A stretch of 47,006 bases of DNA from Kistimonas sp. bin40 (lineage in GTDB: Bacteria; Pseudomonadota; Gammaproteobacteria; Pseudomonadales; Endozoicomonadaceae), in NCBI GenBank assembly GCA_002238585.1, contig MPMQ01000001.1, forward strand, positions 141,771-188,776, written 5' to 3'. Below the pieces are notes generated by a model. The model saw only the letters and a program-made list of their open reading frames with translations. It was not told the origin of the DNA and did no database searches. The stretch's first letter is position 1; each line of letters starts with the position of its first letter. The position numbers and the translations under genes were made by a program. Shown here piece after piece: positions 7,765 to 16,194 of the stretch.

Positions 7765-8868
7765 TCAGAAAACGGATGCACAGGCGTCAGACGCGTTGCA
7801 GGTGGCAGCACCATTCATTGACGGATAGCTGTTTATCCACTGCGCCAGCAGCGCGGCCCAATGCTCCGCATCATTAAGACAGGGGATCTGTGTCAAGGCT
7901 TTTCCTCCCCGGGCAATAAATGAGGCGCGTCCTTCTGTGCGAATTTCTTCCAGGGTTTCCAGACAGTCGACGGTAAAGCCCGGACAAATGACCAGCAAGT
8001 TTTTCACACCCTTGTCTGCCAGTTCGTTCATCATCTGAACAGTTGAAGGCTCCAGCCATTTGTCCTTGCCGAGCCGTGACTGGAACGAGAGCCCCCATTG
8101 ATCATCTGTCAGTCCTGCCGCCGCGACAAACAACCTTGTTGTCGTATACAGCTGATGCCTGTAACAGCGCTCGTGCGCTGCCGACGGGCGCTCACAACAT
8201 CCGGCCGTCAGACAATGCGAACCGGTGGAATCATCCTTGCGAATATGGCGCTCCGGTACCCCATGGTAGCTGAACAGCAGGTAGTCGTGTTCCCCACGTT
8301 TGAGCTGATCGAGAAAAGGTTGGGCGCCGGTCAGCAACGCCTTGATGTAGTCGGGGTGGCGGTAAAAGAGCGGATGTACCAGCAGGCGCTGGCGCAGATT
8401 ATGGCGACGAAAAATGCGCCGGGCCTCCTCGATGCAGCTGCCGACCGAAGACATGGCGTAGTGGGCGTACATGGGGAACAACAGGATTTCATCAACCTCT
8501 TTGAGGGCGGCCAGCTCCAGAATCACCTGTTCCATGGCGGGTTGCCCATAGCGCATGGCCAGCCGCACCGGCTGCTGCGCGCGCGCCGCGACGGCCTCTG
8601 TCAGCCGCTGGCTGATCGCCTTCAGGGGAAACCCCTCACCCTCTTTCCAGATGCTGCGCCAGGCGGTGGCCGAACGCGCCGGACGAAACGGCAATATACA
8701 ACCGCTGACGAGGAGTCTTCTGAGTGGCCAGGGGAGGTCAATCACACAGGGGTCCATAAGAAACTGATTGAGGTAGCGTCTTATGTCGGGCACCGCCGGT
8801 GAGTCTGGCGATCCCAGATTGACCAGCAGGCTGGCCCTGCCTTGCGGTGCTGCGGTGGAAACATTCAT
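7765..8868 (-). CDS. hemH: Ferrochelatase
   Basis: This enzyme inserts Fe2+ into protoporphyrin IX, the last step of protoheme synthesis. The 367-residue protein has the N-terminal LLVNLGSPD motif, the FPMYAHY strand, the active-site His202 in SYHGVPERHI, and the C-terminal CPGFTVDCLETLEEI block with the conserved acidic residues. A Cys-rich segment follows the active site (C219, C224, C225, C235). In some bacterial ferrochelatases an internal Cys set binds a [2Fe-2S] cluster, so that is possible here but unproven. The start ATGA overlaps the nhaA stop by 4 bp. Heme from this enzyme would feed the complete ccm system encoded further along the window. Confidence 0.95.
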   Translation of the reverse strand: MNVSTAAPQGRASLLVNLGSPDSPAVPDIRRYLNQFLMDPCVIDLPWPLRRLLVSGCILPFRPARSATAWRSIWKEGEGFPLKAISQRLTEAVAARAQQPVRLAMRYGQPAMEQVILELAALKEVDEILLFPMYAHYAMSSVGSCIEEARRIFRRHNLRQRLLVHPLFYRHPDYIKALLTGAQPFLDQLKRGEHDYLLFSYHGVPERHIRKDDSTGSHCLTAGCCERPSAAHERCYRHQLYTTTRLFVAAAGLTDDQWGLSFQSRLGKDKWLEPSTVQMMNELADKGVKNLLVICPGFTVDCLETLEEIRTEGRASFIARGGKALTQIPCLNDAEHWAALLAQWINSYPSMNGAATCNASDACASVF

Positions 8869-10091
8869 GGATCTGTTCCGGCGTTGTCGGTCACGGATGA
8901 CCTGGGCGGCTGAAGACGCAAGACAATGTAGCCGAGTATGGCCGCCAGGAACGAGGCCAGTATCACAGCGGTTCTGTTGGCGATCAGATAATCACCGTCC
9001 TGGGGATCAAAAGCCAGGCTTCCGATAAAAAGACTCATGGTAAAACCTATGCCACAGAGTACGGCCGTGCCGTAGATATGCCACCAGCTGACACCGGTCG
9101 GTAAACGGGCCGATCCCCAGCGGACCGCGAGCCAGGAAAAGAGAGATACACCTACCTGCTTGCCAATGAAAAGCCCAACGATCACACCCAGAGGGCTGGG
9201 TTCGAGCAGTTGGTGCAGAGCCTTACCGTCGAGCTCGACGCCAGCATTGGCAAAGGCGAACAGGGGCAGGACCAGAAAGCTGACCCAGCTGTGCAGTCCT
9301 TTCTCCAGCCGCTGGAGCAGTGATGGCTCCTGCCCCAGGGGGCGGGCTGGTATGGCAAGAGCAAGGGCAACACCGGCCAGGGTGGCGTGTACGCCCGACT
9401 TGAGTACACAAGCCCACATGATGATGCCCACCAGCACAAAGGGAGCCAGCCGCTGTACGCCGCGCCGGTTCATCAGGATCAGAACAGCCATGCACAGCAG
9501 CGCCAGTACCGCCGACAGGGCGGACAACTCGCTGGTGTAAAACAGGGCGATCACCAGAACAGCTCCCAGGTCGTCAATAATGGCCAGTGCCATGAGGAAT
9601 ACCTTCAGGGCCGGAGGAATCCGGCTGCCGAGCAGCGCCAGTATGCCCAGCGAAAACGCAATATCGGTGGCCGTGGGTATGGCCCAGCCGCGCAGGGCGA
9701 GGGGATCATCAGTATTGAAGGCAACATAAAACAGGGCGGGTACCAGCATGCCACCGAAAGCTGCTGAGGCGGGCAGTATCATGTGACGCGGCGAAGACAG
9801 TGAGCCGTACAGGCACTCTCTCTTGAGCTCAAGCCCCACCAGCAGGAAAAAGAGTGCCATGAGCCCGTCGTTGACCCACAACAGCAGTGGCTTGGAAATC
9901 GCAAAACTGCCTGCTGCGACCGTAATGGGGACGGAGAGAAGCAGGTCGTAGCAACGGTCAAGGCCAGGAATATTGGCGACCAACAAAGCGAGGGCGGCGG
10001 CCGCCATGAGTGCCAGCCCGGCGGCACTGTCACTGCTGGCCATCAAACGGCGAAAAACCTGCACAACTGTCCCTGTTTTTGTCACTGTCAT
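8865..10091 (-). CDS. nhaA: Na+/H+ antiporter NhaA
   Basis: This inner-membrane antiporter exchanges cytoplasmic Na+ for periplasmic protons in pH and salt homeostasis. It has about 12 hydrophobic segments and clear family motifs: LLWVNDGLMALFFLLVGLELKRE, TATDIAFSLG, the paired ion-binding Asp residues in ALAIIDDLGAV, LKSGVHATLAG and IGKQVGVS with the conserved Lys. The start is taken at ATG 10091 (408 residues), which fits the ~390-residue family. A GTG at 10145 in the same frame would add 18 residues without a better ribosome site. It heads a minus-strand operon with hemH, holD and can, overlapping hemH by 4 bp. A marine or host-fluid lifestyle would fit, but NhaA is widespread. Confidence 0.94.
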   Translation of the reverse strand: MTVTKTGTVVQVFRRLMASSDSAAGLALMAAAALALLVANIPGLDRCYDLLLSVPITVAAGSFAISKPLLLWVNDGLMALFFLLVGLELKRECLYGSLSSPRHMILPASAAFGGMLVPALFYVAFNTDDPLALRGWAIPTATDIAFSLGILALLGSRIPPALKVFLMALAIIDDLGAVLVIALFYTSELSALSAVLALLCMAVLILMNRRGVQRLAPFVLVGIIMWACVLKSGVHATLAGVALALAIPARPLGQEPSLLQRLEKGLHSWVSFLVLPLFAFANAGVELDGKALHQLLEPSPLGVIVGLFIGKQVGVSLFSWLAVRWGSARLPTGVSWWHIYGTAVLCGIGFTMSLFIGSLAFDPQDGDYLIANRTAVILASFLAAILGYIVLRLQPPRSSVTDNAGTDP

Positions 10092-10192
10092 AGAAGTACC
10101 GGTGGTCCTTGCAGCTGTGGCTGTACGCAGTTTTAGCGAACGCACAGATCCGTAAAATCCGGTTGGGGAATAGGAGGAAAATGGGAACGACA

Positions 10193-10209
10193 GCAGAGAG
10201 ATGCTCTGC
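10193..10209 (-). terminator. Hairpin downstream of tRNA-Lys
   Basis: A 6-bp inverted repeat (GCAGAG/CTCTGC, 5-nt loop) lies ~20 bp beyond the tRNA 3' end on its strand, next to a second small inverted repeat (AGCCT/AGGCT). There is no strong T tract, so a terminator or processing role is only tentative. Confidence 0.3.
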
Positions 10210-10227
10210 CGAAGAGCCTGTAAAGGC

Positions 10228-10303
10228 TGGTGGGTCGTGGAGGATTCGAACCTCCGACCAATTGGTTAAAAGCCAACTGCTCTACCAGCTGAGCTAACGA
10301 CCC
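10228..10303 (-). tRNA. tRNA-Lys (anticodon UUU)
   Basis: Read on the minus strand, this 76-nt sequence starts GGGTCGTTAGCTCAGCTGG and closes with CGACCC, the discriminator A and an encoded CCA. The anticodon loop is CTTTTAA (anticodon TTT), and the T arm carries GGTTCGAATCC. All four arms pair as expected. It lies 136 bp upstream of the chosen nhaA start on the same strand. Confidence 0.97.
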
Positions 10304-10512
10304 ACACGCTCAAGCACGAAGCGGAAAGTATTCTACAAAAGTGACTGCGTACTCTGCAACCCCTTGACGAGCTTTTCTTGTTTTTCTTTCGTCCAGCCTT
10401 GTTGCTGGCGTCGCACAGTGGTGATCAAGGCCGTTGTTTACCGCGGTTGCGTCCAGGTGATGGGGTGGTCGATCGCTTTTTCCATTGCCTCCTTTCCGCC
10501 GCTTCGGGGGAG

Positions 10513-10539
10513 ACGATCGAAATAGACAATATTGATCGT
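10513..10539. promoter_or_regulatory. Imperfect 27-bp palindrome, possible operator
   Basis: The left arm ACGATCGAAAT and right arm ATATTGATCGT match at 9 of 11 paired positions around a 5-bp centre. This size and AT-rich core resemble a site for a dimeric regulator, but no regulator gene lies beside it and no promoter was identified. Confidence 0.35.
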
Positions 10540-10644
10540 TGTAGCCTATGCCTTCGGGACTGCGGCTCGGCGGGAAGAGACTTTGGGTCTATTCAGAGCC
10601 TTCCGGAAATACGACGCGACGCATCTTGTACCCAGTGCACCTGG

Positions 10645-10725
10645 TCATCCTGATTCAGGCTGAACGGAGCAACACCTGTAGCTTCCCCGTCGCGCTGAAA
10701 CCGGATTGGTTGGAATGGCGTTCAT
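10645..10725 (-). CDS. Possible 26-codon ORF with strong ribosome site
   Basis: The ATG at 10725 is preceded by AAGGAG (10735-10740 on this strand) with 9-nt spacing, one of the better ribosome sites in the window. The frame stops at TGA after 26 codons (beginning MNAIPTNPVS). A neighbouring frame stays open ~30 codons further, so this may be the N-terminus of a decayed gene and not a true small protein. No function can be assigned. Confidence 0.25.
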   Translation of the reverse strand: MNAIPTNPVSARRGSYRCCSVQPESG

Positions 10726-11195
10726 GTCTTTGTGCTCCTTTCCTTGTTGTATATCCGTGAAATCGACATAGGCGTGCCTGTTGGCTATTTGCTCATGCTT
10801 TGGAGTGTCTGCTACCCATCAAGTTCCCGTGCGACCGCCAGAGCGGGGACAGGGAGGCAGAGCTGCGCGCGCGGCTTTGAGGCATAGGCCGACTCTCTGG
10901 CCTCTGCTGCAGGCCGGCAGGATCGCAGGTCCTTGTCCTTCCCCGGTGATCCGGCGCCATTCATTCCAGTAACAGAGCGCGGCTATCGGTGCATGGATTC
11001 CCGGACGGCGCCAAGGAAAAAAGGTGACACAAGGAAAACTCAAGACATGGATTTTGTCGGGAAATACAATATCGAACAAAATATCAAGCGGCAAAATGTC
11101 GCCGGGCGTCTACGCTGGGCAGATCACTTGCACTTGTTGACTGAGTCCGGCCCCGCGTCTGGACGGCCACCTTGACCGGATGCAGGACGGATACC

Positions 11196-11879
11196 ATGCT
11201 TTCACACCCATCAGCTCTTCTTCTTGATATGGATGGCACCTTGTTTTCCAGCGAGTCGCTTTACAAACGTATTTGGCAGAGTGCGGCGCAGGCCTGTTCC
11301 CTGAGTCTTTCTGACGCCTTCTACGCACGCCATTTCATCGGCCATTCGTTCAACACTTGCCTGGATGCCGTACAAGGGCTGGCTGGGGAAGATTTCGATA
11401 TGAAGCGGTTCCTGAGGCAACTGGCAGCCTGTGAAAAAGAAGCCCGGGCATCGCCCGCCAAACCAGGGAGCCGTGCCCTGCTGGACTGGGCCGGCAGGCA
11501 AGGACTTCCTCTTGGGCTGGTGACTTCGGGCTCGCGCCAGAGTGTGCAGGACAACTTTGCCTCTATCGGCGGAACCGGGTGTTTCCTTGTGCTGGTCACC
11601 CGTGAGGATGCCACCTGTGCCAAGCCGGCCCCGGAGCCTTATCAGCTGGCCTGCCAGCAACTGGGGCTCCGTCCGGAGCAAACCCTGGCGGTCGAAGACT
11701 CCGATCCCGGCGCCCTCTCGGCCTTGACAGCGGGATGTTGCACAGTGATTGTCCCCGATATGCTGCCGCCCTCGTCTGACGTCAGTCGTCGCGCATTAGC
11801 CGTGCTGTCTTCTCTGGAGCAGCTGCCACAATGGATTATGAACAACCAGCACAAGCTGGGAGTCCGGGAGAAGTCCTGA
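11196..11879 (+). CDS. HAD-superfamily phosphatase, beta-phosphoglucomutase-like subfamily
   Basis: The four HAD motifs are present: LLLDMDGTLF (nucleophile Asp11 and acid/base Asp13), LVTSGS (Thr/Ser of motif II), the Lys in CAKPAPEPY (motif III), and VEDSDPGALSALTAG (motif IV, Mg2+ binding). The helical cap between motifs I and II is of the PGMB/GPH/YniC type. Such enzymes dephosphorylate sugar phosphates or related small metabolites; the substrate cannot be read from sequence. ATG 11196 is preferred over an in-frame TTG at 11172 because an AGGACGG site lies just upstream. It is followed after 90 bp by the cardiolipin synthase gene on the same strand. Confidence 0.88.
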   Translation: MLSHPSALLLDMDGTLFSSESLYKRIWQSAAQACSLSLSDAFYARHFIGHSFNTCLDAVQGLAGEDFDMKRFLRQLAACEKEARASPAKPGSRALLDWAGRQGLPLGLVTSGSRQSVQDNFASIGGTGCFLVLVTREDATCAKPAPEPYQLACQQLGLRPEQTLAVEDSDPGALSALTAGCCTVIVPDMLPPSSDVSRRALAVLSSLEQLPQWIMNNQHKLGVREKS

Positions 11880-11969
11880 TGACCGCTCTCGCACTATTGT
11901 GTCGTCTATGCTTCCTGTTTCTCTCAACCGGGAAGTTATAACCCATGCCGGAGTCAGAGGTCTGTTCCC

Positions 11970-13454
11970 TTGCCTGACACTCATCTGGAAGTGCTGTCCC
12001 TGGTCAGCAGGATCACGGGCGTTGCCTACGGCCTTGCCATTGCTGCTTTTCTCTTGATTGTGATCATGAGACGTCGCCCCGTCGGTGTGACCCTGTCCTG
12101 GTTGCTTCTTTTGTTTGCTCTTCCGGGCGTGGGCGTTGTGCTTTTTCTCATGTTTGGCAACCAGCGTCTTGGCAGCAAACGGTTACGTCGGGTGCGTGCT
12201 CTGACACCCAGCTATGAAGAGTGGGTGGCGCATTTGAGGCAGGTTGTGCCACCTGAAACTTTCAAGGAGAGTGGCATCCGTTCGACAGAGCACAACCGGG
12301 TTTACAATCTGGTAGAACACAGCAGTCCTATTCCTGCCATTCCCGGCAACAGGCTCTCACTTTTCCATTGCACCGATGACATATTCAGTGCCCTGGAGCA
12401 CGACATCAAACAAGCGTGCAGCAGCATCCACATTGAAATCTATATTTGCCAGGCGGGAGGGCGGATGGACGCCGTGCTCGCCGCCCTGGAAGCTGCGGCC
12501 CAAAGGCAGGTCATCTGTCGTATGCTGCTTGATGCCGTGGGAAGCCGGGGTTTTCTGCGTAGCCCGGCAGCGCAGCGGCTGCGCCAGGCGGGCGTCAGTA
12601 TCCGGGCATCACTGCCGGTGGGGCCGGTGCCTATGTTGTTTGAGCGTATGGACTTGCGCAATCATCGCAAGCTTCTTGTTATAGACGACCATGTTGCCTG
12701 GACCGGCAGTTTTAATCTCGTCGACCCTGCCCTGTTTCGGCAGAAGACAGGTGTCGGACCATGGATAGACGCCATGGTGAGAATACAAGGACCTGCAGCA
12801 CACATATCCGATGCTGTTTTTCTTCACGACTGGGATCTGGAAGCCGGAGAGCAGTTGTCCATCGCCAGGCAGAATTTGCTGCGCAGACAGGCTCTTGCAG
12901 AGGGAGCCTCTGAGTTGCACGTGGTTCCGTCGGGGCCTGGGCGGGACAGACAGCTTATACATCAGGTGTTGCTGGCTGCCGCCTATGAAAGCCAGGAGGA
13001 ACTGATTATATCAACGCCTTATTTCGTCCCTGATGAGGCCCTGGTAACGGCACTGTGCTCGGCAGCGCGTCGCGGTGTCAGGGTGGTTCTCATAGTGCCG
13101 GAGCGCAATGACTCGCGCATGGTGCATCACGCCAGCCGATCCTATTACGAAGACCTGTTGGAGGCTGGGCTTTCCATCATGCACTTTACAGGTGGGCTGT
13201 TGCATACCAAATGCGTCCTTGTGGACCGGAAAACAGTACTTTTTGGTACCGTCAATCTGGATATGCGCAGTTTGTGGCTGAACTTTGAGGTGACGCTGAT
13301 TGTCTACGACCGGTCTTTCGGTCAGCGTGTGGCACAGTTGCTGGAAGGCTACTGCGCCCGCTCCCGGCCACTGAGCGCACCGGGTTGGAAGGGACGGCCT
13401 TTCCTGCAGAAAATACGGGAAAACGTTGCCCAGATTCTCAGTCCTCTGCTGTGA
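11970..13454 (+). CDS. cls: Cardiolipin synthase (ClsA type)
   Basis: This inner-membrane enzyme condenses two phosphatidylglycerols into cardiolipin and glycerol. The ~494-residue length matches ClsA. There are two N-terminal transmembrane helices (residues ~10-60), then two phospholipase-D HKD domains: NHRKLLVIDDHVAWTGSFN and, near the C-terminus, LLHTKCVLVDRKTVLFGTVN, each with His, Lys and Asp in HxKxxxxD spacing. The start is uncertain: TTG 11970 has AGAGG upstream, while GTG 11991 in the same frame would remove 7 residues. The stop is followed within 8 bp by an 8-bp tandem repeat array. Confidence 0.93.
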   Translation: MPDTHLEVLSLVSRITGVAYGLAIAAFLLIVIMRRRPVGVTLSWLLLLFALPGVGVVLFLMFGNQRLGSKRLRRVRALTPSYEEWVAHLRQVVPPETFKESGIRSTEHNRVYNLVEHSSPIPAIPGNRLSLFHCTDDIFSALEHDIKQACSSIHIEIYICQAGGRMDAVLAALEAAAQRQVICRMLLDAVGSRGFLRSPAAQRLRQAGVSIRASLPVGPVPMLFERMDLRNHRKLLVIDDHVAWTGSFNLVDPALFRQKTGVGPWIDAMVRIQGPAAHISDAVFLHDWDLEAGEQLSIARQNLLRRQALAEGASELHVVPSGPGRDRQLIHQVLLAAAYESQEELIISTPYFVPDEALVTALCSAARRGVRVVLIVPERNDSRMVHHASRSYYEDLLEAGLSIMHFTGGLLHTKCVLVDRKTVLFGTVNLDMRSLWLNFEVTLIVYDRSFGQRVAQLLEGYCARSRPLSAPGWKGRPFLQKIRENVAQILSPLL

Positions 13455-13461
13455 TCCGGAG

Positions 13462-13525
13462 AACAGGGGAACAGGGGAACAGGGGAACAGGGGAACAGGG
13501 GAACAGGGGAACAGGGGAACAGGAG
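13462..13525. repeat. 8-bp tandem repeat AACAGGGG, 8 copies
   Basis: Seven perfect units and one variant (AACAGGAG) run directly after the cls stop, between the convergent cls and YHS-domain genes. The unit is not a multiple of three and is typical of slipped-strand microsatellites that vary in copy number. It is intergenic here, so it would not switch a reading frame. Confidence 0.9.
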
Positions 13526-13665
13526 CCCAGGAGAATCCGGCTTTCGCCGAAAGACTGACCGGGGTCCTGCGCGTTTCTGGCAGACAGTCCGGAAGCTGTG
13601 TCAGCCAGTGGGTCTTCCGGCCTGTGACAGCCGTGCCAGAGAGCGCAAGTCCCGGAGGAGCAGGC

Positions 13666-14142
13666 TTAGCGATTCAGGCCGGGCCAGTTCTTGTTCCCCT
13701 TCTCTATAAAGGCATCGGGGTCTTGCTCCCAGAGCTTCTGTACTTTGCGGTTGTAATTGAGATAGAGCTTGCCTTCCTTCAGAGTCCAGTACTTGGGGTT
13801 ACCTTTTACCAGTGAGTTCTTGGCTCCCACTGCCCAGGCACAGTGCCCGCCATACTCTGGCGCATACTTGTGCGGGTTGGCCTGAAAGAGTTCCTTGTTT
13901 TCCTGGGAGGAAAAGTACCACTGTGCGCCCTGCCACTCCCAGCTATAAGTTTTCTTCCCTTTCACGGGGCCACCCTGTACATCTCCCTTGGGGAAGTAAG
14001 CGACAGGGTCATAGCCTCCCAACGCCAGATTGCTGAAGAATCCCGTATAAATTTTTCCAGTATTGGTGTCGGCGTTGGCGCTGGATCCCAGTAGCAGTCC
14101 AAGCAGTATCCAGACCGGAAAGACGAAACGTCCCAGTGACAT
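13666..14142 (-). CDS. Exported YHS-domain protein
   Basis: The 158-residue protein has a signal peptide (residues 1-24, cleavage near SANA-DT) and one YHS domain. The YHS signature is GGYDPVAYF, then YSWEWQGAQWYFSSQENKELF, NPHKYAPEYGGHCAWAV. YHS domains, named after a Tyr-His-Ser motif, are linked to metal or heme handling, but the exact role of stand-alone periplasmic versions is unknown. ATG 14142 is preceded by GAGAGG at good spacing. The gene is convergent with cls. Confidence 0.88.
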   Translation of the reverse strand: MSLGRFVFPVWILLGLLLGSSANADTNTGKIYTGFFSNLALGGYDPVAYFPKGDVQGGPVKGKKTYSWEWQGAQWYFSSQENKELFQANPHKYAPEYGGHCAWAVGAKNSLVKGNPKYWTLKEGKLYLNYNRKVQKLWEQDPDAFIEKGNKNWPGLNR

Positions 14143-14417
14143 GAATCCCTCTCTTTTCTTGTGTTTTCTCTGTGTTCTCTGTTTTTGGTGCGAGCATCCA
14201 TGCGCGCGGGTTCGAAGAGGGCATGATCACCGGTGCTGTCGATCCGGCAGGCCGCCGATGCGCGACGTCAAAGCGCGCAGTCGACCCAAATAATGCGGTT
14301 CGCAGCCGTCTTTATTGTGAAGCCTTGGGGAAAACAGGTGTCCTGTCTGGCGGCCACCAGGGCAGGAGGGCCTGAATCCGTTGCTCGTAGAGCCAGTCTC
14401 CATTCCCCGGCAAGGTT

Positions 14418-15341
14418 CTAGAGATGGGGCGCAATAAAGTCGGGAACAATGCCCGCTTCGCTGATGGCAGACTCTACACTAACGCCCCTGTAGACACCAG
14501 ATTCCAGCAACAGGGTGGAAAAGCCCATGGCAGCTCCGCCCAGTATGTCGGTATACAAGGTATCCCCCACCATCAGCACCCGCTCTGCGGGCACATCGCC
14601 ATACCGGCGGCTGGCTGTCTCAAAAATGCATCCGCCTGGTTTGCCAAGCAGGAGGGGAGATTGGCGCTGGTCGGTGCGTGTCACCATATCATCGAGAAAG
14701 TAGCCGGGCGTGGCATAGAGCCAGTCGCGCCCGTCTTTGCGTGCCGGTGCCGCGACATCCGGGTTGCCCACAGCCAGAGAGAATTGCCTGTGCTGTGCGG
14801 CGGTAACCAGCCTGTCCTGCTGCTGTGGCGACCACCCGGCGGCAGAAAAAAACAGCAGGCTGTCGACCTCTGGGGCAAGGGTCTCGCCACAGGTGTTGAG
14901 ATGCACCATGCCCTCCAGCTGGGGGTGGTCAAAGTGCGCTTCGGGCGCCATGACCCCCCAGCTGTCCTTGTTCGGCAAAGAATTGAGCCATGACAGGGTA
15001 ATATCAAGGCTGGTGATCACTTCGTCCTTTGTCAGGTCGAAACCACAGCCAGCATACTTGTGCGCGGCTTGCTCACTGTTGGCGAGAGTATCATTGGAAA
15101 CAACGCAAAATCGCTTGTTCCGTGCGCGTAATAGAGCCACAGCCTCCAGCGCCCCTTCAACAGGGCTGCCGTGGTAACAGAGAACGCCGTAGGCATCCAG
15201 CAAAACCAGATCAAACTGGTCAAGGATGGCTGCCAGTCCCGAAACTCTGCGGGCTTGATGCCGGGGCGTCTGGATGTCCGGGTACCAGCTGCGCCTGCGG
15301 GCGTAGCACTGATTCAGGTAAGACAAATCAATTTCAAGCAT
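14418..15341 (-). CDS. HAD-IIA family hydrolase (NagD-like, TIGR01459-type)
   Basis: The motifs are LVLLDAYGVLCYHGSP (motif I), VVSNDTLANS (motif II), LLGKPGGCIFETA (motif III Lys) and MVGDTLYTDILGGAAMG (motif IV), with a class IIA cap in between. In motif I the usual second Asp of DxD is Tyr (DAY). Aromatic residues there occur in the TIGR01459 subgroup, so this need not mean loss of activity. NagD relatives dephosphorylate nucleotides or sugar phosphates; the substrate here is unknown. The start is ATG 15341. An in-frame start at 15443 would add 34 polar residues not expected in the family. It is divergent from msrB. Confidence 0.82.
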   Translation of the reverse strand: MLEIDLSYLNQCYARRRSWYPDIQTPRHQARRVSGLAAILDQFDLVLLDAYGVLCYHGSPVEGALEAVALLRARNKRFCVVSNDTLANSEQAAHKYAGCGFDLTKDEVITSLDITLSWLNSLPNKDSWGVMAPEAHFDHPQLEGMVHLNTCGETLAPEVDSLLFFSAAGWSPQQQDRLVTAAQHRQFSLAVGNPDVAAPARKDGRDWLYATPGYFLDDMVTRTDQRQSPLLLGKPGGCIFETASRRYGDVPAERVLMVGDTLYTDILGGAAMGFSTLLLESGVYRGVSVESAISEAGIVPDFIAPHL

Positions 15342-15542
15342 GGGGTGAGGTCTCGTCGTTGCAGACCAGGAGGTCTGGTTGTATCTTGGCCGAAGGGGGT
15401 TGTGCCCGGTCTCGGCACCAGGGGGTTCAGGTGCGTGTCTCATGGCGGATGCGGAAGGGGCTGCCTCCCATCGGCGCTATGATGCCGGACAGGCGCCAGA
15501 CTGCACAACAAGGACTTCTTACAGGGCGAAAAAGGATTGGTC

Positions 15543-16121
15543 ATGAAACGCCTGCACGCTGTTGCTGTTTTTCTTCTCGGTCTGCCTGTGGCGGCCGTTT
15601 TTTGGGGCTGGGGTATGACGAAAGGAACCACAAATCATGCGGACCTGGCCGCGTTGGCTGAGCAGGGCGGTGCTGCGTCCCAAAAGGATCAGGAAACTTT
15701 GCAAGAAAGGCTGACCGATATCCAGTACAGAGTTACCCAGAATGATGCAACCGAGCCGGCTTTCCGCAACAAGTACTGGAATCACAAGGAAACCGGTATC
15801 TATGTGGATGTGGTGTCGGGGGAGCCGCTGTTCAGTTCTCTTGATAAATACGACTCTGGCAGCGGATGGCCCAGTTTCAGCAAAGCGCTGGACGCCAACA
15901 AAATAGTCACCAGGAAAGATAACTCTCTGTTGGTGACGCGCACGGAAGTGCGATCCCGCACGGCTGATTCTCATCTGGGGCATCTGTTTGCGGATGGACC
16001 AAAGCCGACAGGGATGCGCTATTGCATCAACTCGGCGGCCCTGAATTTTATTCCGCTCAACCAGATGGAAGAAAAAGGTTACGGCCAGTACCTGCCGCTG
16101 TTTCAGCAGGAAACGCCCTGA
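15543..16121 (+). CDS. msrB: Peptide-methionine (R)-S-oxide reductase, membrane-anchored
   Basis: This enzyme reduces methionine-R-sulfoxide in oxidised proteins. A signal or anchor helix at residues ~5-24 places the enzyme in the periplasm. The catalytic domain has [26 protein letters not shown], the [11 protein letters not shown] region, and the catalytic Cys161 in RYCINSAAL. The two CxxC zinc motifs of many MsrB proteins are missing, so this is a zinc-free form. ATG 15543 follows AGGA at 15533-15536 with proper spacing. Reduction of the active site in the periplasm would need an electron donor that is not visible here. Confidence 0.92.
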   Translation: MKRLHAVAVFLLGLPVAAVFWGWGMTKGTTNHADLAALAEQGGAASQKDQETLQERLTDIQYRVTQNDATEPAFRNKYWNHKETGIYVDVVSGEPLFSSLDKYDSGSGWPSFSKALDANKIVTRKDNSLLVTRTEVRSRTADSHLGHLFADGPKPTGMRYCINSAALNFIPLNQMEEKGYGQYLPLFQQETP

Positions 16122-16194
16122 AAGACACGGCTTTCGTGCCAGCCGGACACGGGAGCCGTCTGTTGGGGGAGGGCGCCGGGCGGCCTCAGCGCCA

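Larger units (their letters stand above)
10304..11195. other. ~890-bp spacer, mostly without recognisable genes
   Basis: No frame shows a recognisable protein domain. Two details stand out. One is an imperfect 27-bp palindrome at 10513-10539 with half-sites ACGATCnAnAT, which could be a regulator site. The other is a short minus-strand ORF (10645-10725) with a strong ribosome site. Otherwise the region looks like decayed or regulatory DNA. Confidence 0.5.

Noticed and set aside
13426-13815. ORF translating the 8-bp repeat (Gly-Thr-Gly-Glu-Gln rich)
   Set aside because: It begins inside cls, exists only because the 8-bp repeat lacks stops, and overlaps the YHS-domain gene on the other strand.
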